Positions 6,504-14,679 of a stretch of 16,714 bases of DNA are shown here, piece by piece. Below the pieces are notes generated by a model, which saw only the letters and a list, made by a program, of their open reading frames with translations, was not told where the DNA came from and made no database searches. Source of the DNA: JAMCXS01 sp964459065 (GTDB taxonomy: Bacteria; Acidobacteriota; Terriglobia; UBA7540); the NCBI GenBank assembly GCA_964459065.1, contig CAYWMN010000061.1, positions 1-16,714 of the forward strand, in the 5' to 3' direction. Position 1 is the first letter of the stretch; every line of letters begins with the position of its first letter. The position numbers were made by a program, and so were the translations under genes.

Positions 6504-7430
6504 TCAGGCGCCTTCCCCGCCGCCAAATGGAATACCCGCCCTTTTTAGCGCCGCTTTCACCTTTCGCCGCTCGGCGGGTCGCAGGGGAAGCAAAGGGGCG
6601 CGAGGCGGTCCTCCGCTGTATCCGCACAGATCAGCGGCGTACTTAATTCCCGGAATGCCGCAACCGAGATTCACTTCGCGGACCACGGGTTCGAGCCGCT
6701 GCTGAAGGGCCTGTGCCCGTTCCGATTCGCCGCGGCAATAAGAGTCATAGATTTGAACGCAAAGGTCCGCGGCGTAATTTGCCGGTCCAAGAACGGCCCC
6801 GGCGCACCCGACCTCGAGAGCGTCCAGCAGGATGAGCGCGGAGCCGGCGAGCACCCGGAACGTCCGGCGTGACCGGCGGATCACCTCCCGCAAAAGATCA
6901 AGATTGCCTGAGCTTTCCTTCAAGCCCGCGATATTGGGGTGCCGGGAAAGCCGCCCAATGGTTGCTGCATCCATGTGAATACCGGTGAATTGCGGGATGG
7001 AATAAATCAGCACCGGGCGCGGCAAAGCTTCGGCAATGGTTTGAAAATGCGCGGCGAGAGCAGCCGAATCCATCCGCGGCTTAAAGTAGGCGGGAGTCAG
7101 CACCATCACAGCGTCCGCTCCCGTCGCAATTGCTTCCTTGCTCAGCCGGATGGTCTGCCGGGTCGCCTCAAGGCCCGTGCCCGCGAGCAACAGTTGTGGA
7201 GGGCGGACGATCGGCCTTGCGGCTTCTACAAGCCGCAATCTTTCGTCAGGCGAGAGGTAGGGAACCTCGCCGGTTGAGCCCGCGATGATAACCCCGTTCA
7301 AACCCTGCTTGGCATAGCGGCGCAGGTTCCGTCGAAACGCAGCAATGTCCACGTTCCCGCTACGATTAAAGGGGGTTAAGGCGGGAATGAAAATTCCTTT
7401 GAGGTTTGCGAGGATTTGGTCGCGGGTCAT
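6504..7430 (-). CDS. DHDPS-superfamily aldolase, 4-hydroxy-2-oxoglutarate aldolase (HOGA1)-like
   Basis: This is a 308-residue class I aldolase of the dihydrodipicolinate synthase / N-acetylneuraminate lyase superfamily. The TIM-barrel active site is readable: GSTGE at 51-55, Tyr115, Tyr143 in IYSIPQFTG, and the Schiff-base Lys171 in GLKESSG. DapA has an Arg in the segment after the catalytic Tyr (YNVPSRTG in E. coli), but here the matching position is Phe148, so lysine-pathway DapA activity is unlikely. Several segments recall vertebrate mitochondrial HOGA1: LLLAGTGLEAT (80-90), GADAVMVLTP (104-113), GIPGIK (258-263) and GGPPRAPL (273-280). HOGA1 splits 4-hydroxy-2-oxoglutarate to pyruvate and glyoxylate. 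The start overlaps the carB stop (ATGA), so the two are translationally coupled. The exact substrate remains inferred. Confidence 0.8.
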   Translation of the reverse strand: MTRDQILANLKGIFIPALTPFNRSGNVDIAAFRRNLRRYAKQGLNGVIIAGSTGEVPYLSPDERLRLVEAARPIVRPPQLLLAGTGLEATRQTIRLSKEAIATGADAVMVLTPAYFKPRMDSAALAAHFQTIAEALPRPVLIYSIPQFTGIHMDAATIGRLSRHPNIAGLKESSGNLDLLREVIRRSRRTFRVLAGSALILLDALEVGCAGAVLGPANYAADLCVQIYDSYCRGESERAQALQQRLEPVVREVNLGCGIPGIKYAADLCGYSGGPPRAPLLPLRPAERRKVKAALKRAGIPFGGGEGA

Positions 7431-10400
7431 GATTTGAGGTTTTCCGTTGCGGCGGAAGCCTGCGCGCCCTCGCGAGTCAGCCGGTTAAGCTCCTGCAGGC
7501 TGGCGACGCTGATCCCGTGTTCGCGCTGAGCCCGAATGCCGTTTACCGCTGCCTTGGCGGCTGAAAGCGTGGTGATGCAAGTTACTCCATGCTGAATGGC
7601 GGCCCGGCGGATGGCTTTTTCGTCAAATCTTGAACCGCGGCCCAGAGGCGTGTTGATAATCAAATCAACGGAACCGTTTTTGATGTGGTCAACGACATTC
7701 GGACGGCCTTCGTCCACTTTGTAGACGCGTTCAACTTTGATCCCTCCGTCTTGAAGAGCCGCAGCTGTTCCCTTGGTGGCAATCAGCTCGAACCCGAGTT
7801 CCTCAAGGTCGCGCCCCAGGCTGACGGCCTCGGGCTTATCCGGGTTGTTCACGGAGATAAAGACGCAACCCTTGAGCGGAATTTTCTGGCCCGCGGCCAG
7901 CTGTGCTTTGGCAAACGCCAGGCCGAATCGCTCCGCCACGCCCATCACTTCGCCCGTGGACTTCATCTCGGGCCCCAGGACGCTATCCACGCCGGGGAAC
8001 TTCTGGAAAGGAAAGACGGGAGATTTTACATAGGAGTAGCGAACGGGCAATTCAAGTTCCAGGTTCGCCGCCGCAAGGCTGCCTCCCACCATCAAGCGCG
8101 CAGCGATTTTGGCCAGCGGCACTCCGGTCGCCTTGCTGACGTAAGGCACCGTGCGTGAGGCGCGAGGATTGACTTCCAGGACGAAGACGTTGCCGTTCTG
8201 GATCGCGTATTGGGTGTTCATCAAACCCACAACCTTCAGCTCGCGCGCCAGCTGGTCGGTGTAACGGATTAGAGTTTGGCGTGTTTCCTCGGGGATGTTG
8301 ACAGAGGGAAGAACGCAGGAACTGTCGCCGGAGTGAATTCCGGCCCGCTCAATGTGCTCCATGATGCCGGCAATGACCACGTCTTTCCCGTCTGAAAGGG
8401 CATCAACATCAACCTCGGTGGCGTTTTCCAGGAAGCGGTCAATCAGGATCGGAAATGCCCCCTCGAGCTCTTCGGCCCGCCGGACGTAGCTGGCCAGCAT
8501 CTTTTTATCGTAGGCAATCACCATGGCGCGCCCGCCCAGCACATAAGAGGGCCGCACCAGCACGGGGTAACCGATGCGCTCGGCGACTTCGAGCGCCTCA
8601 TCCACCGTCATGGCGATGCCGTTTTCCGGCTGCGGAATGCCCAACTTCAAAAGCAATGAGCCGAAATGCTTGCGGTCTTCCGCCAGGTCGATTGATTCCG
8701 GAGAGGTGCCGATGATCGGGACTCCTGCAGCCTTAAGCCGGCGGGCAAGATTGAGCGGAGTCTGGCCGCCGAATTGAACAATCACGCCGGCGGGCTTTTC
8801 CTCGTCAACAATGGACATCACGTGCTCAAAAGTCAGCGGCTCAAAATAAAGGCGGTCCGAGGTGTCATAATCCGTGGAGACGGTCTCCGGATTACAGTTC
8901 ACCATGATCGTCTCATAGCCTTCGTCCTTCAGTGCATAAGAGGCATGGACGCAGCAATAATCAAATTCAATGCCCTGTCCGATGCGGTTCGGGCCGCTGC
9001 CCAGAATCATGATCTTCTTGCGATCAGACGGCTGGGCTTCATCTTCATCTTCGTAAGTTGAATAGAGGTAAGGGGTGTAAGACTCAAATTCCGCCGAGCA
9101 GGTATCGACCCGCTTGTAGACGGGCCGCACGTTCTTCTCCAGACGCTTTCCGCGGATGGTTTCGCCCGTAACGTTCCACACCTCTCCAAGGTGCAGGTCC
9201 GAGAATCCTAAGCGCTTGGCCTCACGGAGCACAGAAGCCGGAACCGAGCCTGCGTCATAACGCTTCAGCTCGTTTTGCATCACGACCATTTGCTCCACCT
9301 GGTCCAGGAACCACGGATCGATCTGGGTGATCTCCGTGAGTGTTTCGACGCTTTCGCCCGCGGCAAAGGCATAAAGGAGGTCCCAAAGCCTTTCCGGATT
9401 GGGCGTGGAAAGACGGCGCAGCAACTCCTCGCGGTCGGCTGGCGGGCGAGGAGGTTTGCGTCCCGATTCAAGCGACCGCACGCCCTTCATAAACGCTTCT
9501 TTGAACGTCCGGCCGATGGCCATCACTTCACCCACCGATTTCATCTGGGTGCCGAGGCGGGGATCGGATTCCGGAAACTTTTCCTGCGCCCACTTGGGAA
9601 TTTTGACGACCACATAATCGAGCGTCGGTTCAAAGCAGGAAGGGGTTTTCTTGGTAATATCGTTCGGGATTTCATCCAGGCGATATCCGACAGCCAGTCG
9701 GGCAGCGATCTTGGCGATGGGGAATCCGGTCGCCTTGGAGGCGAGGGCGGAGCTTCGTGAGACGCGCGGGTTCATTTCAATCACCACCATCCGCCCGCTT
9801 CGAGGCTCGACGGCAAACTGAATATTGGATCCGCCTGTTTCGACGCCCACGGTGCGGATCACCTTGAAGGCGTCATCGCGCATCCGCTGATACTCTTTGT
9901 CCGTCAGCGTCTGGGCGGGCGCCACGGTGATGGAATCCCCCGTGTGGACTCCCATCGGATCGCAGTTTTCAATGCTGCAGATGACCACGGCATTGTCAGC
10001 GTTGTCGCGCATCACCTCCAGCTCAAATTCTTTCCAGCCCAAAACTGATTCTTCCACCAGCACTTCATGCACCGGGCTCAAGTCTAGTCCAAAACGGACG
10101 CGATCGGTCAATTCGTCCCGGTTGTACACAATTCCGGAGCCGGTGCCGCCCAGGGTGAAGGAGGGACGAAGGATCAGGGGAAAGCCGATATCGTCTGCGC
10201 AGGCAAGAGCCTCTTCAACGCTCTTGACGAGCACGCTATGCGGCACATCAAGCCCGATTTCCCTCATGGCGTCCTTAAAACACTGACGGTCTTCAGCAAT
10301 TTTGATGGCTTTGCGCGAGGCGCCGATCAGTTGTGTTCCGTGCCGCTCCAGCACGCCCTGGTCGGCAAGATCCATGGCCAGGTTGAGAGCCGTCTGGCCG

Positions 10401-10672
10401 CCGACGGTTGGGAGCACCGCATCCGGTTTCTCGCGGCCGATGATGGCGTCAAGATATTCCACCGTCAGCGGCTCGACGTAGGTGCGGTCCGCAAACTCCG
10501 GATCAGTCATAATCGTGGCGGGGTTTGAGTTCACCAGCACCACTTCATAGCCTTCAGCCTTGAGAGCTTTGCAGGCCTGAGTGCCGGAATAGTCAAACTC
10601 GCACGCCTGGCCGATGACAATCGGGCCGGAGCCAATAATCAGTATTTTGTGAAGATCAGTTCGTTTTGGCAT
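7427..10672 (-). CDS. carB: Carbamoyl phosphate synthase, large subunit
   Basis: CarB makes carbamoyl phosphate from bicarbonate, ATP and ammonia channelled from CarA, feeding pyrimidine and arginine synthesis. The product is 1081 aa (E. coli 1073) and complete. It has two homologous synthetase halves, beginning with IIGSGPIVIGQACEFDYSG (about 11-29) and ILGSGPNRIGQGIEFDYC (about 555-572). Each has its ATP-grasp loop, RPSFTLGGTGSG in the first and RPSYVLGGRAM in the second. An oligomerisation segment lies between them. The last ~140 residues form the MGS-like allosteric domain, with TKGTAAAL and INTPLGRG, where UMP or ornithine usually bind. ATG at 10672 has GGAAG about 4 bases upstream. It follows carA by 78 bases and overlaps the downstream aldolase gene by 4. 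Confidence 0.98.
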   Translation of the reverse strand: MPKRTDLHKILIIGSGPIVIGQACEFDYSGTQACKALKAEGYEVVLVNSNPATIMTDPEFADRTYVEPLTVEYLDAIIGREKPDAVLPTVGGQTALNLAMDLADQGVLERHGTQLIGASRKAIKIAEDRQCFKDAMREIGLDVPHSVLVKSVEEALACADDIGFPLILRPSFTLGGTGSGIVYNRDELTDRVRFGLDLSPVHEVLVEESVLGWKEFELEVMRDNADNAVVICSIENCDPMGVHTGDSITVAPAQTLTDKEYQRMRDDAFKVIRTVGVETGGSNIQFAVEPRSGRMVVIEMNPRVSRSSALASKATGFPIAKIAARLAVGYRLDEIPNDITKKTPSCFEPTLDYVVVKIPKWAQEKFPESDPRLGTQMKSVGEVMAIGRTFKEAFMKGVRSLESGRKPPRPPADREELLRRLSTPNPERLWDLLYAFAAGESVETLTEITQIDPWFLDQVEQMVVMQNELKRYDAGSVPASVLREAKRLGFSDLHLGEVWNVTGETIRGKRLEKNVRPVYKRVDTCSAEFESYTPYLYSTYEDEDEAQPSDRKKIMILGSGPNRIGQGIEFDYCCVHASYALKDEGYETIMVNCNPETVSTDYDTSDRLYFEPLTFEHVMSIVDEEKPAGVIVQFGGQTPLNLARRLKAAGVPIIGTSPESIDLAEDRKHFGSLLLKLGIPQPENGIAMTVDEALEVAERIGYPVLVRPSYVLGGRAMVIAYDKKMLASYVRRAEELEGAFPILIDRFLENATEVDVDALSDGKDVVIAGIMEHIERAGIHSGDSSCVLPSVNIPEETRQTLIRYTDQLARELKVVGLMNTQYAIQNGNVFVLEVNPRASRTVPYVSKATGVPLAKIAARLMVGGSLAAANLELELPVRYSYVKSPVFPFQKFPGVDSVLGPEMKSTGEVMGVAERFGLAFAKAQLAAGQKIPLKGCVFISVNNPDKPEAVSLGRDLEELGFELIATKGTAAALQDGGIKVERVYKVDEGRPNVVDHIKNGSVDLIINTPLGRGSRFDEKAIRRAAIQHGVTCITTLSAAKAAVNGIRAQREHGISVASLQELNRLTREGAQASAATENLKS

Positions 10673-10715
10673 TCGCTTCCATGGATGCTGCTGGTTGAAT
10701 TAAACAACTTGAGTT

Positions 10716-10736
10716 GCAGGCCGTCGACGCGCCTGC
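10716..10736. other. Inverted repeat in the carA-carB spacer
   Basis: GCAGGC and GCCTGC form 6-bp arms around a 9-base loop that itself contains the palindrome CGTCGACG. It lies in the 78-base gap between carA and carB. There is no T-run after it, so it is not a classical terminator. It may be an mRNA structure affecting the carA/carB ratio, or chance. Confidence 0.35.
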
Positions 10737-10750
10737 GCTGCTGCACCTGC

Positions 10751-11881
10751 TTACCGGGACTTTTTCCACTCCTCCATCAGGTTTACAAATCGTCCAAACA
10801 GGTAGGACGAATCGTGAGGTCCTGGTGAAGCTTCAGGATGGTACTGTACGCTGAAAAGCGGGATCGAGCGATGGCGCAATCCCTCCAGCGTGTTGTCGTT
10901 CAAATTACGATGGGTCAACACCACATCGTTGGCGTTGAGCGAATCCGGATCAACGGCAAAGCCATGGTTATGCGCGGTAATTTCCACCTTTTGCGTTTCC
11001 AGATCCATCACCGGATGATTCCCGCCGTGATGCCCGAATTTAAGCTTATAGGTTTTGCCGCCCAGTGCCAGTCCCACAACCTGGTGGCCGAGGCAGATGC
11101 CAAAAACGGGGACCCGGCCCAGTAACTCGCGCACGTTGCGTGCCGCGTATTCGACCGGCTCAGGATCCCCCGGACCGTTGGAAAGGAAAACGCCGTCGGG
11201 CGCAAGCGCCAGCACATCGGCAGGTGATGTGCGAGATGGCACCACCGTAACCTTGCAGCCGGCGTCAACCAGCCGCCGCAGGATGTTGTGTTTGATTCCG
11301 TAGTCGTAGGCCACGACATGGTGACGAGTTTGGGCCTTCAGAGTCTGTTCGGGGTGATAAATGTCTTCGGAAGGCTCCGTCCACTCATAAGGCGCGGAAG
11401 TGGAAACTTCGCTGGCGAGGTCCCGGCCAAGCATGCGGGGCGCGGCCTGAGCCTTGGCGACCAGACTTTTCTCATCAAGGTCCACGGTTGAAAGAACGGC
11501 CCGCATGCTCCCCTGCGAGCGCAGGTGGCGGACCAAGGCCCGGGTGTCAATATCGGAAATGACCGGAAGCCCAAAATCGGCCAGGAACTCGGATGCGGTT
11601 TCAACCGAACGCCAGTTGCTCGCTAGCTGAGCCAACTCACGGACGACCAGCCCTTGCGCAAAAGGCCGTGCCGATTCGGAATCCAGGGGATTGGTGCCGT
11701 AGTTTCCGATGTGGGGGTAGGTGAGGCAAACGATCTGGCCCGCATACGACGGGTCGGTCAGGATTTCCTGGTAACCGGAAAGCGCCGTGTTGAACACGAC
11801 CTCGCCTGAATGCTCGACCGGCGCTCCGTAACCACGCCCACGAAAAACTCTGCCATCTTCCAGCGCAAGAACTGCTTGCAT
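10751..11881 (-). CDS. carA: Carbamoyl phosphate synthase, small (glutaminase) subunit
   Basis: CarA hydrolyses glutamine and passes ammonia to CarB. The 376-residue product has the N-terminal CPSase small-chain domain, with GEVVFNTALSGYQEILTDPS at 26-45, and a C-terminal class I glutamine amidotransferase domain. Catalytic residues are visible: Cys263 in FGICLGHQ, His348 and Glu350 in QYHPEASPGP. SNGPGDP at 234-240 contributes to the oxyanion region, and NHGFAV sits at 305-310. Length agrees with the family (E. coli 382). ATG at 11881 has a purine-rich GGAGAGAG just upstream. It is the first gene of a car unit transcribed toward carB. The 125-base gap from lepB contains an inverted repeat but no clear promoter or pyrimidine-responsive attenuator that I can recognise. 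Confidence 0.98.
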   Translation of the reverse strand: MQAVLALEDGRVFRGRGYGAPVEHSGEVVFNTALSGYQEILTDPSYAGQIVCLTYPHIGNYGTNPLDSESARPFAQGLVVRELAQLASNWRSVETASEFLADFGLPVISDIDTRALVRHLRSQGSMRAVLSTVDLDEKSLVAKAQAAPRMLGRDLASEVSTSAPYEWTEPSEDIYHPEQTLKAQTRHHVVAYDYGIKHNILRRLVDAGCKVTVVPSRTSPADVLALAPDGVFLSNGPGDPEPVEYAARNVRELLGRVPVFGICLGHQVVGLALGGKTYKLKFGHHGGNHPVMDLETQKVEITAHNHGFAVDPDSLNANDVVLTHRNLNDNTLEGLRHRSIPLFSVQYHPEASPGPHDSSYLFGRFVNLMEEWKKSR

Positions 11882-11972
11882 TCTCTCTCCATTCCGCGGA
11901 CGAAGGCCGCTTCACACTCTGGGTTCGTCATTGCCCGGTCCGTCGCGCACACTACTGAGCCCTTATCTCGAG

Positions 11973-11989
11973 CGCGGCCAATTGCCGCG
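11973..11989. other. Inverted repeat between lepB and carA
   Basis: CGCGGC and GCCGCG form perfect 6-bp arms around a 5-base loop. On the minus strand it lies just after the lepB stop and about 90 bases before carA. No T-tract follows, so an intrinsic terminator is doubtful. It could be a weak transcript end, an RNA processing stem, or an operator for carA. Confidence 0.4.
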
Positions 11990-12006
11990 AGCGATTCCTG
12001 ATGCCT

Positions 12007-12588
12007 TCATTTTACCGGACCGATGTCGTCGGGCGGCCAATAGGCGAACGCGGCCTCGCCGTAAATATACTTTCGATCGACAGTGCCCCAAACCCGGCTG
12101 TCGTCTGAAAAAGCTCGATGATCCCCCAGGACGTAGTAATGATGCGGGGTTATATGGACCGCCGGGCAGGTCGAATGGTCAAGATAACCTGGGGGAATGT
12201 AATTTTCCTTCAATGGCTTACCATTCACAAAAACGTGCCCGTTCTTAAGGCTGACCCAATCTCCCGGCAATCCAATCACCCGCTTGATTAAGGTCTTTGC
12301 CGGGTCAACGGGATAGTGGAACACAATGATGTCGCCGCGCCGAATGGGTTCCACATGGTAGATGATCTTGTTGACAAAAACCCGCTCGTGATTTCCGATT
12401 CCCGGCAGCATGCTGATCCCCTCAACCTCAACGGGCTGGTAAACAAAAAAAGTGACGACAAGGACCATCAGTGCGGCCAGGATCAGGTCGCGAAGCCAGT
12501 ACCGGCCTCTGAAAAATAAGTGCCCGCCCCGAGGACGGCGGTTCAGCGTTTCGCGAAGGTTGCCGATTGGGAGGTTCCCTTTCCGCAT
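12007..12588 (-). CDS. lepB: Signal peptidase I
   Basis: LepB removes signal peptides from exported proteins at the outer face of the cytoplasmic membrane. The 193-residue product has a basic N-terminus and a single membrane anchor at about 34-51 (LILAALMVLVVTFFVYQP). It then shows the conserved boxes: EGISMLP with the nucleophile Ser59, IIVFHYP (87-93), TLIKRVIGLPGD with the general-base Lys102, and GDHRAFSDDSRVWG at 155-168. The short length and single anchor resemble Gram-positive-type S26 peptidases more than the two-anchor E. coli enzyme. The ATG at 12588 has no strong ribosome site. A TATAAT at 12605-12610 would give a leader of only about 10 bases. It is divergent from the glycosyltransferase gene and upstream of carA. 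Confidence 0.95.
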   Translation of the reverse strand: MRKGNLPIGNLRETLNRRPRGGHLFFRGRYWLRDLILAALMVLVVTFFVYQPVEVEGISMLPGIGNHERVFVNKIIYHVEPIRRGDIIVFHYPVDPAKTLIKRVIGLPGDWVSLKNGHVFVNGKPLKENYIPPGYLDHSTCPAVHITPHHYYVLGDHRAFSDDSRVWGTVDRKYIYGEAAFAYWPPDDIGPVK

Positions 12589-12604
12589 GTTCTTTATAAA
12601 CTAA

Positions 12605-12610
12605 ATTATA
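12605..12610 (-). promoter_or_regulatory. Candidate -10 element for lepB
   Basis: A perfect TATAAT on the minus strand in the AT-rich gap before lepB. No clear -35 hexamer is seen 16-18 bases upstream. Predicted transcription start is near 12598, giving a very short leader. Confidence 0.45.
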
Positions 12611-12677
12611 TACCATAATTCGCACCGAACTTTCCAGTTTCGGAGTCCGTGGGACGGGTCCATCCACATCGATCGTT

Positions 12678-12686
12678 TGATAGAAT
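12678..12686 (+). promoter_or_regulatory. Candidate extended -10 promoter for the glycosyltransferase gene
   Basis: TGATAGAAT on the plus strand is an extended -10 element (TGn plus TAGAAT). Predicted start near 12693 would leave about 10 bases before ATG at 12703. It would exclude the longer in-frame starts at 12649 and 12685 from the transcript. Confidence 0.4.
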
Positions 12687-12702
12687 GGGACCGCAACGTG
12701 CC

Positions 12703-13398
12703 ATGATGAATTATCAGTACGCTTTGATTATTCCGGCCCTGAACGAAGCCGAAAGCATCGGAATTCTCCTGCGCCAGATCCCGTCGAGCTTATTGGCACA
12801 AACGATCGTGGTCGATAACGGGAGCCGGGACCGCACCGCTGAAATCGCCCGGGCATCCGGGGCCGAAGTTGTGTGCGAGCCGAGGCGAGGTTACGGGCAG
12901 GCGTGTCTTACCGGCCTCAGCCACTTGCGCCCGGAGGTGAGCGCGGTCGTTTTCATGGACGCGGACCTTTCCGATGATCCCAGCGATGTTGGCCGCCTGA
13001 TCCGCCTTTTCGATCAAAACAACTGGGATATGCTAATCGGTTCGCGCGTGCTGGGCTCAGCGGAAAAAGGATCGCTCAGCCCCGTTCAACGCTTTGGAAA
13101 CTGGCTGACGACGCGCCTGATCGTTTGGTTGTGGAAGGTAAAATACACCGACCTGGGGCCCCTGCGCATTCTCCGCCGGGACGCACTCGAACAACTGAAC
13201 CTGCACGACCCGACCTTCGGCTGGAACGTTGAGATGCAGGCGAGGGCCGCACAACTGGGGATGAGAACCTGCGAGATTCCCGTGAACTACCGCTGCCGGC
13301 AGAGCGGCCGCTCAAAAATTTCCGGCAGCATCACGGGAAGCGCCCGGGCCGGCGCTAAAATCCTGTGGACCCTCTATCGCTGTTGGCGGACCCGGTAG
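12703..13398 (+). CDS. Family 2 glycosyltransferase, polyprenyl/dolichyl-phosphate sugar synthase type
   Basis: This is a 231-residue GT2 (GT-A fold) enzyme that would transfer a nucleotide-activated hexose, probably to a polyprenyl phosphate at the membrane face. Visible motifs, by position from the chosen start, are ALIIPALNEAESI near the N-terminus, VDNGSRDRT (about 37-45), and the metal/nucleotide site FMDADLSDDP (about 84-93). The acceptor-side block TDLGPLRILRRDAL (about 148-161) and FGWNVEMQARA (about 172-182) follow, then a basic IPVNYRCRQSGRSKISG segment. There is no C-terminal transmembrane domain, so it is of the short soluble type. It is the only plus-strand gene here, divergent from lepB and convergent with dnaJ. 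The start is uncertain (ATG at 12703 or 12706; longer in-frame options at 12685 and GTG 12649), and no option has a good ribosome site. Sugar and acceptor are not determined. Confidence 0.85.
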   Translation: MMNYQYALIIPALNEAESIGILLRQIPSSLLAQTIVVDNGSRDRTAEIARASGAEVVCEPRRGYGQACLTGLSHLRPEVSAVVFMDADLSDDPSDVGRLIRLFDQNNWDMLIGSRVLGSAEKGSLSPVQRFGNWLTTRLIVWLWKVKYTDLGPLRILRRDALEQLNLHDPTFGWNVEMQARAAQLGMRTCEIPVNYRCRQSGRSKISGSITGSARAGAKILWTLYRCWRTR

Positions 13399-13482
13399 CC
13401 GGCAAGAGTTCCCGACCGCTGAAACCCGCAGGGATTGATGCGGCGTGAACTGAAGAAGCGAGAGAAGGGTACGACGCTGCAA

Positions 13483-14610
13483 TTATCCAAAGATGTCTCT
13501 TGCCCTGCTGTCGGCGTCCCGCTCCAGCGGCTTGTTTTCCACTTGAACCGAGGGCGCAAGGGATTCGAGCAGCTGCTTTTGCTCGCGGGACAAGCGTGAT
13601 GGAACCGAAACCTCGACATACACATAGAGGTCGCCATGGCTTCGACTGTTCAGGAACGGCATCCCGTGGCCGCGCAAGCGGAAAACCGATCCGGGCTGGG
13701 TGCCTCCCGGCACCTTCACTTTTTGCCGGCCCCGCAGGGTTGGAACCTTGAGTTCAGTTCCCAAGGCGGCCTGGGTGATGGAAATGGGGATTTTGATGAA
13801 AAGATCGTTGCCGCGCCTTTCAAAAAAAGCGTGGGGGCGGACCTTCAAAACTACGTAGAGGTCACCCGGCGGACCACCGTGCCGGCCGGCTTCCCCTTCG
13901 CCCGCCACGCGCAAACGTGTTCCGTCATCGACGCCGGCGGGGATTTTTAATCCCAAGACCTTTTCATGCCGGACGCGCCCCTCGCCATGGCAATCAGGGC
14001 AAGGGTTGCGATTGACCTGGCCCATCCCGCCGCACTGCGGGCACGTTCTGGAAACGGTAAAAAAGCCTTGCGAATAGCGGACCTGTCCGCGCCCGCCACA
14101 GGCTTCGCAGTTGGACAATTGCGTTCCGTTCTTGGAGCCCGAACCGCGGCAGCTTCCGCAGGTCTCGCCGCGCGGGATCTTAATTTTTGTGTCGAGTCCG
14201 GAAGCCGACTCCTCAAAGGAGATTTCAAGCTCGTACCGAAGGTCGGCACCGCGTTCGGCGCGCGCTCGACCGGGACGCCGACGGCCAAACAGATCCTCTA
14301 AATCAAAGAAAGAGCCAAAGATATCTTCAAAGCCGGAGAAGACCGTCGAAGAAAAATCGGGCGCGCCGCCGCCCATACCTCCGACGCCGGCAAAGCCATA
14401 ACGATCGTACCGGGCCCGCTTGTCGGCGTCCGCCAACACTCCGTAGGCCTCGGTAATCTCCTTAAAGCGCTCTTCCGACTCCTTGGCGCTATCGGGATTT
14501 CGGTCAGGATGATGTTGCAGAGCAAGCCGACGATAAGCGCTCTTGATCTCCTGATCCGAGGCCCCGCGGTTGATGCCGAGGACCTCGTAATAATCGCGTT
14601 TCTGATTCAC
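13483..14610 (-). CDS. dnaJ: Chaperone protein DnaJ (Hsp40)
   Basis: DnaJ delivers unfolded proteins to DnaK and stimulates its ATPase. From GTG at 14610 the product is 375 aa, matching the type I family (E. coli 376). It has the J domain (about 5-70) with HPD at 34-36, a Gly/Phe-rich linker (about 73-110), and four zinc-binding CxxCxGxG repeats with cysteines at 151/154, 168/171, 190/193 and 204/207, all eight present. The two C-terminal substrate-binding beta domains follow. The frame extends to 14649, but the extra 13 residues precede the conserved NQKRDYYEVLG start. GGAAGG lies 9 bases before the GTG. It follows grpE by 69 bases and ends convergently with the glycosyltransferase gene. It is a full-length, functional-looking copy. 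Confidence 0.97.
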   Translation of the reverse strand: MNQKRDYYEVLGINRGASDQEIKSAYRRLALQHHPDRNPDSAKESEERFKEITEAYGVLADADKRARYDRYGFAGVGGMGGGAPDFSSTVFSGFEDIFGSFFDLEDLFGRRRPGRARAERGADLRYELEISFEESASGLDTKIKIPRGETCGSCRGSGSKNGTQLSNCEACGGRGQVRYSQGFFTVSRTCPQCGGMGQVNRNPCPDCHGEGRVRHEKVLGLKIPAGVDDGTRLRVAGEGEAGRHGGPPGDLYVVLKVRPHAFFERRGNDLFIKIPISITQAALGTELKVPTLRGRQKVKVPGGTQPGSVFRLRGHGMPFLNSRSHGDLYVYVEVSVPSRLSREQKQLLESLAPSVQVENKPLERDADSRARDIFG

Positions 14611-14619
14611 TCCGCAAAA

Positions 14620-14625
14620 CCTTCC
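14620..14625 (-). promoter_or_regulatory. Ribosome binding site deciding the dnaJ start
   Basis: GGAAGG on the minus strand, 9 bases before GTG at 14610. It supports the GTG start that begins the conserved J domain rather than the longer in-frame start at 14649. Confidence 0.55.
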
Positions 14626-14679
14626 ATGTTGAGCCCTGGCTTGAACCACTCCGTTTGGGAAGATGGCGCCTCGCCGGAA

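Noticed and set aside
6504..7430. Annotation as DapA (4-hydroxy-tetrahydrodipicolinate synthase)
   Set aside because: The Arg after the catalytic Tyr that binds the substrate carboxylate in DapA is Phe here, and the C-terminal pattern matches HOGA1 better.
12649..12702. Longer N-terminus of the glycosyltransferase from GTG 12649
   Set aside because: The additional residues precede the conserved GT2 start, and the candidate -10 element lies inside this stretch.
13399..13482. Intrinsic terminator between the convergent glycosyltransferase and dnaJ genes
   Set aside because: The best stem (13426-13443, CCGCA/TGCGG, 8-base loop) has only 5 bp and is followed on the minus strand by GTTT rather than a T-run; too weak to call.
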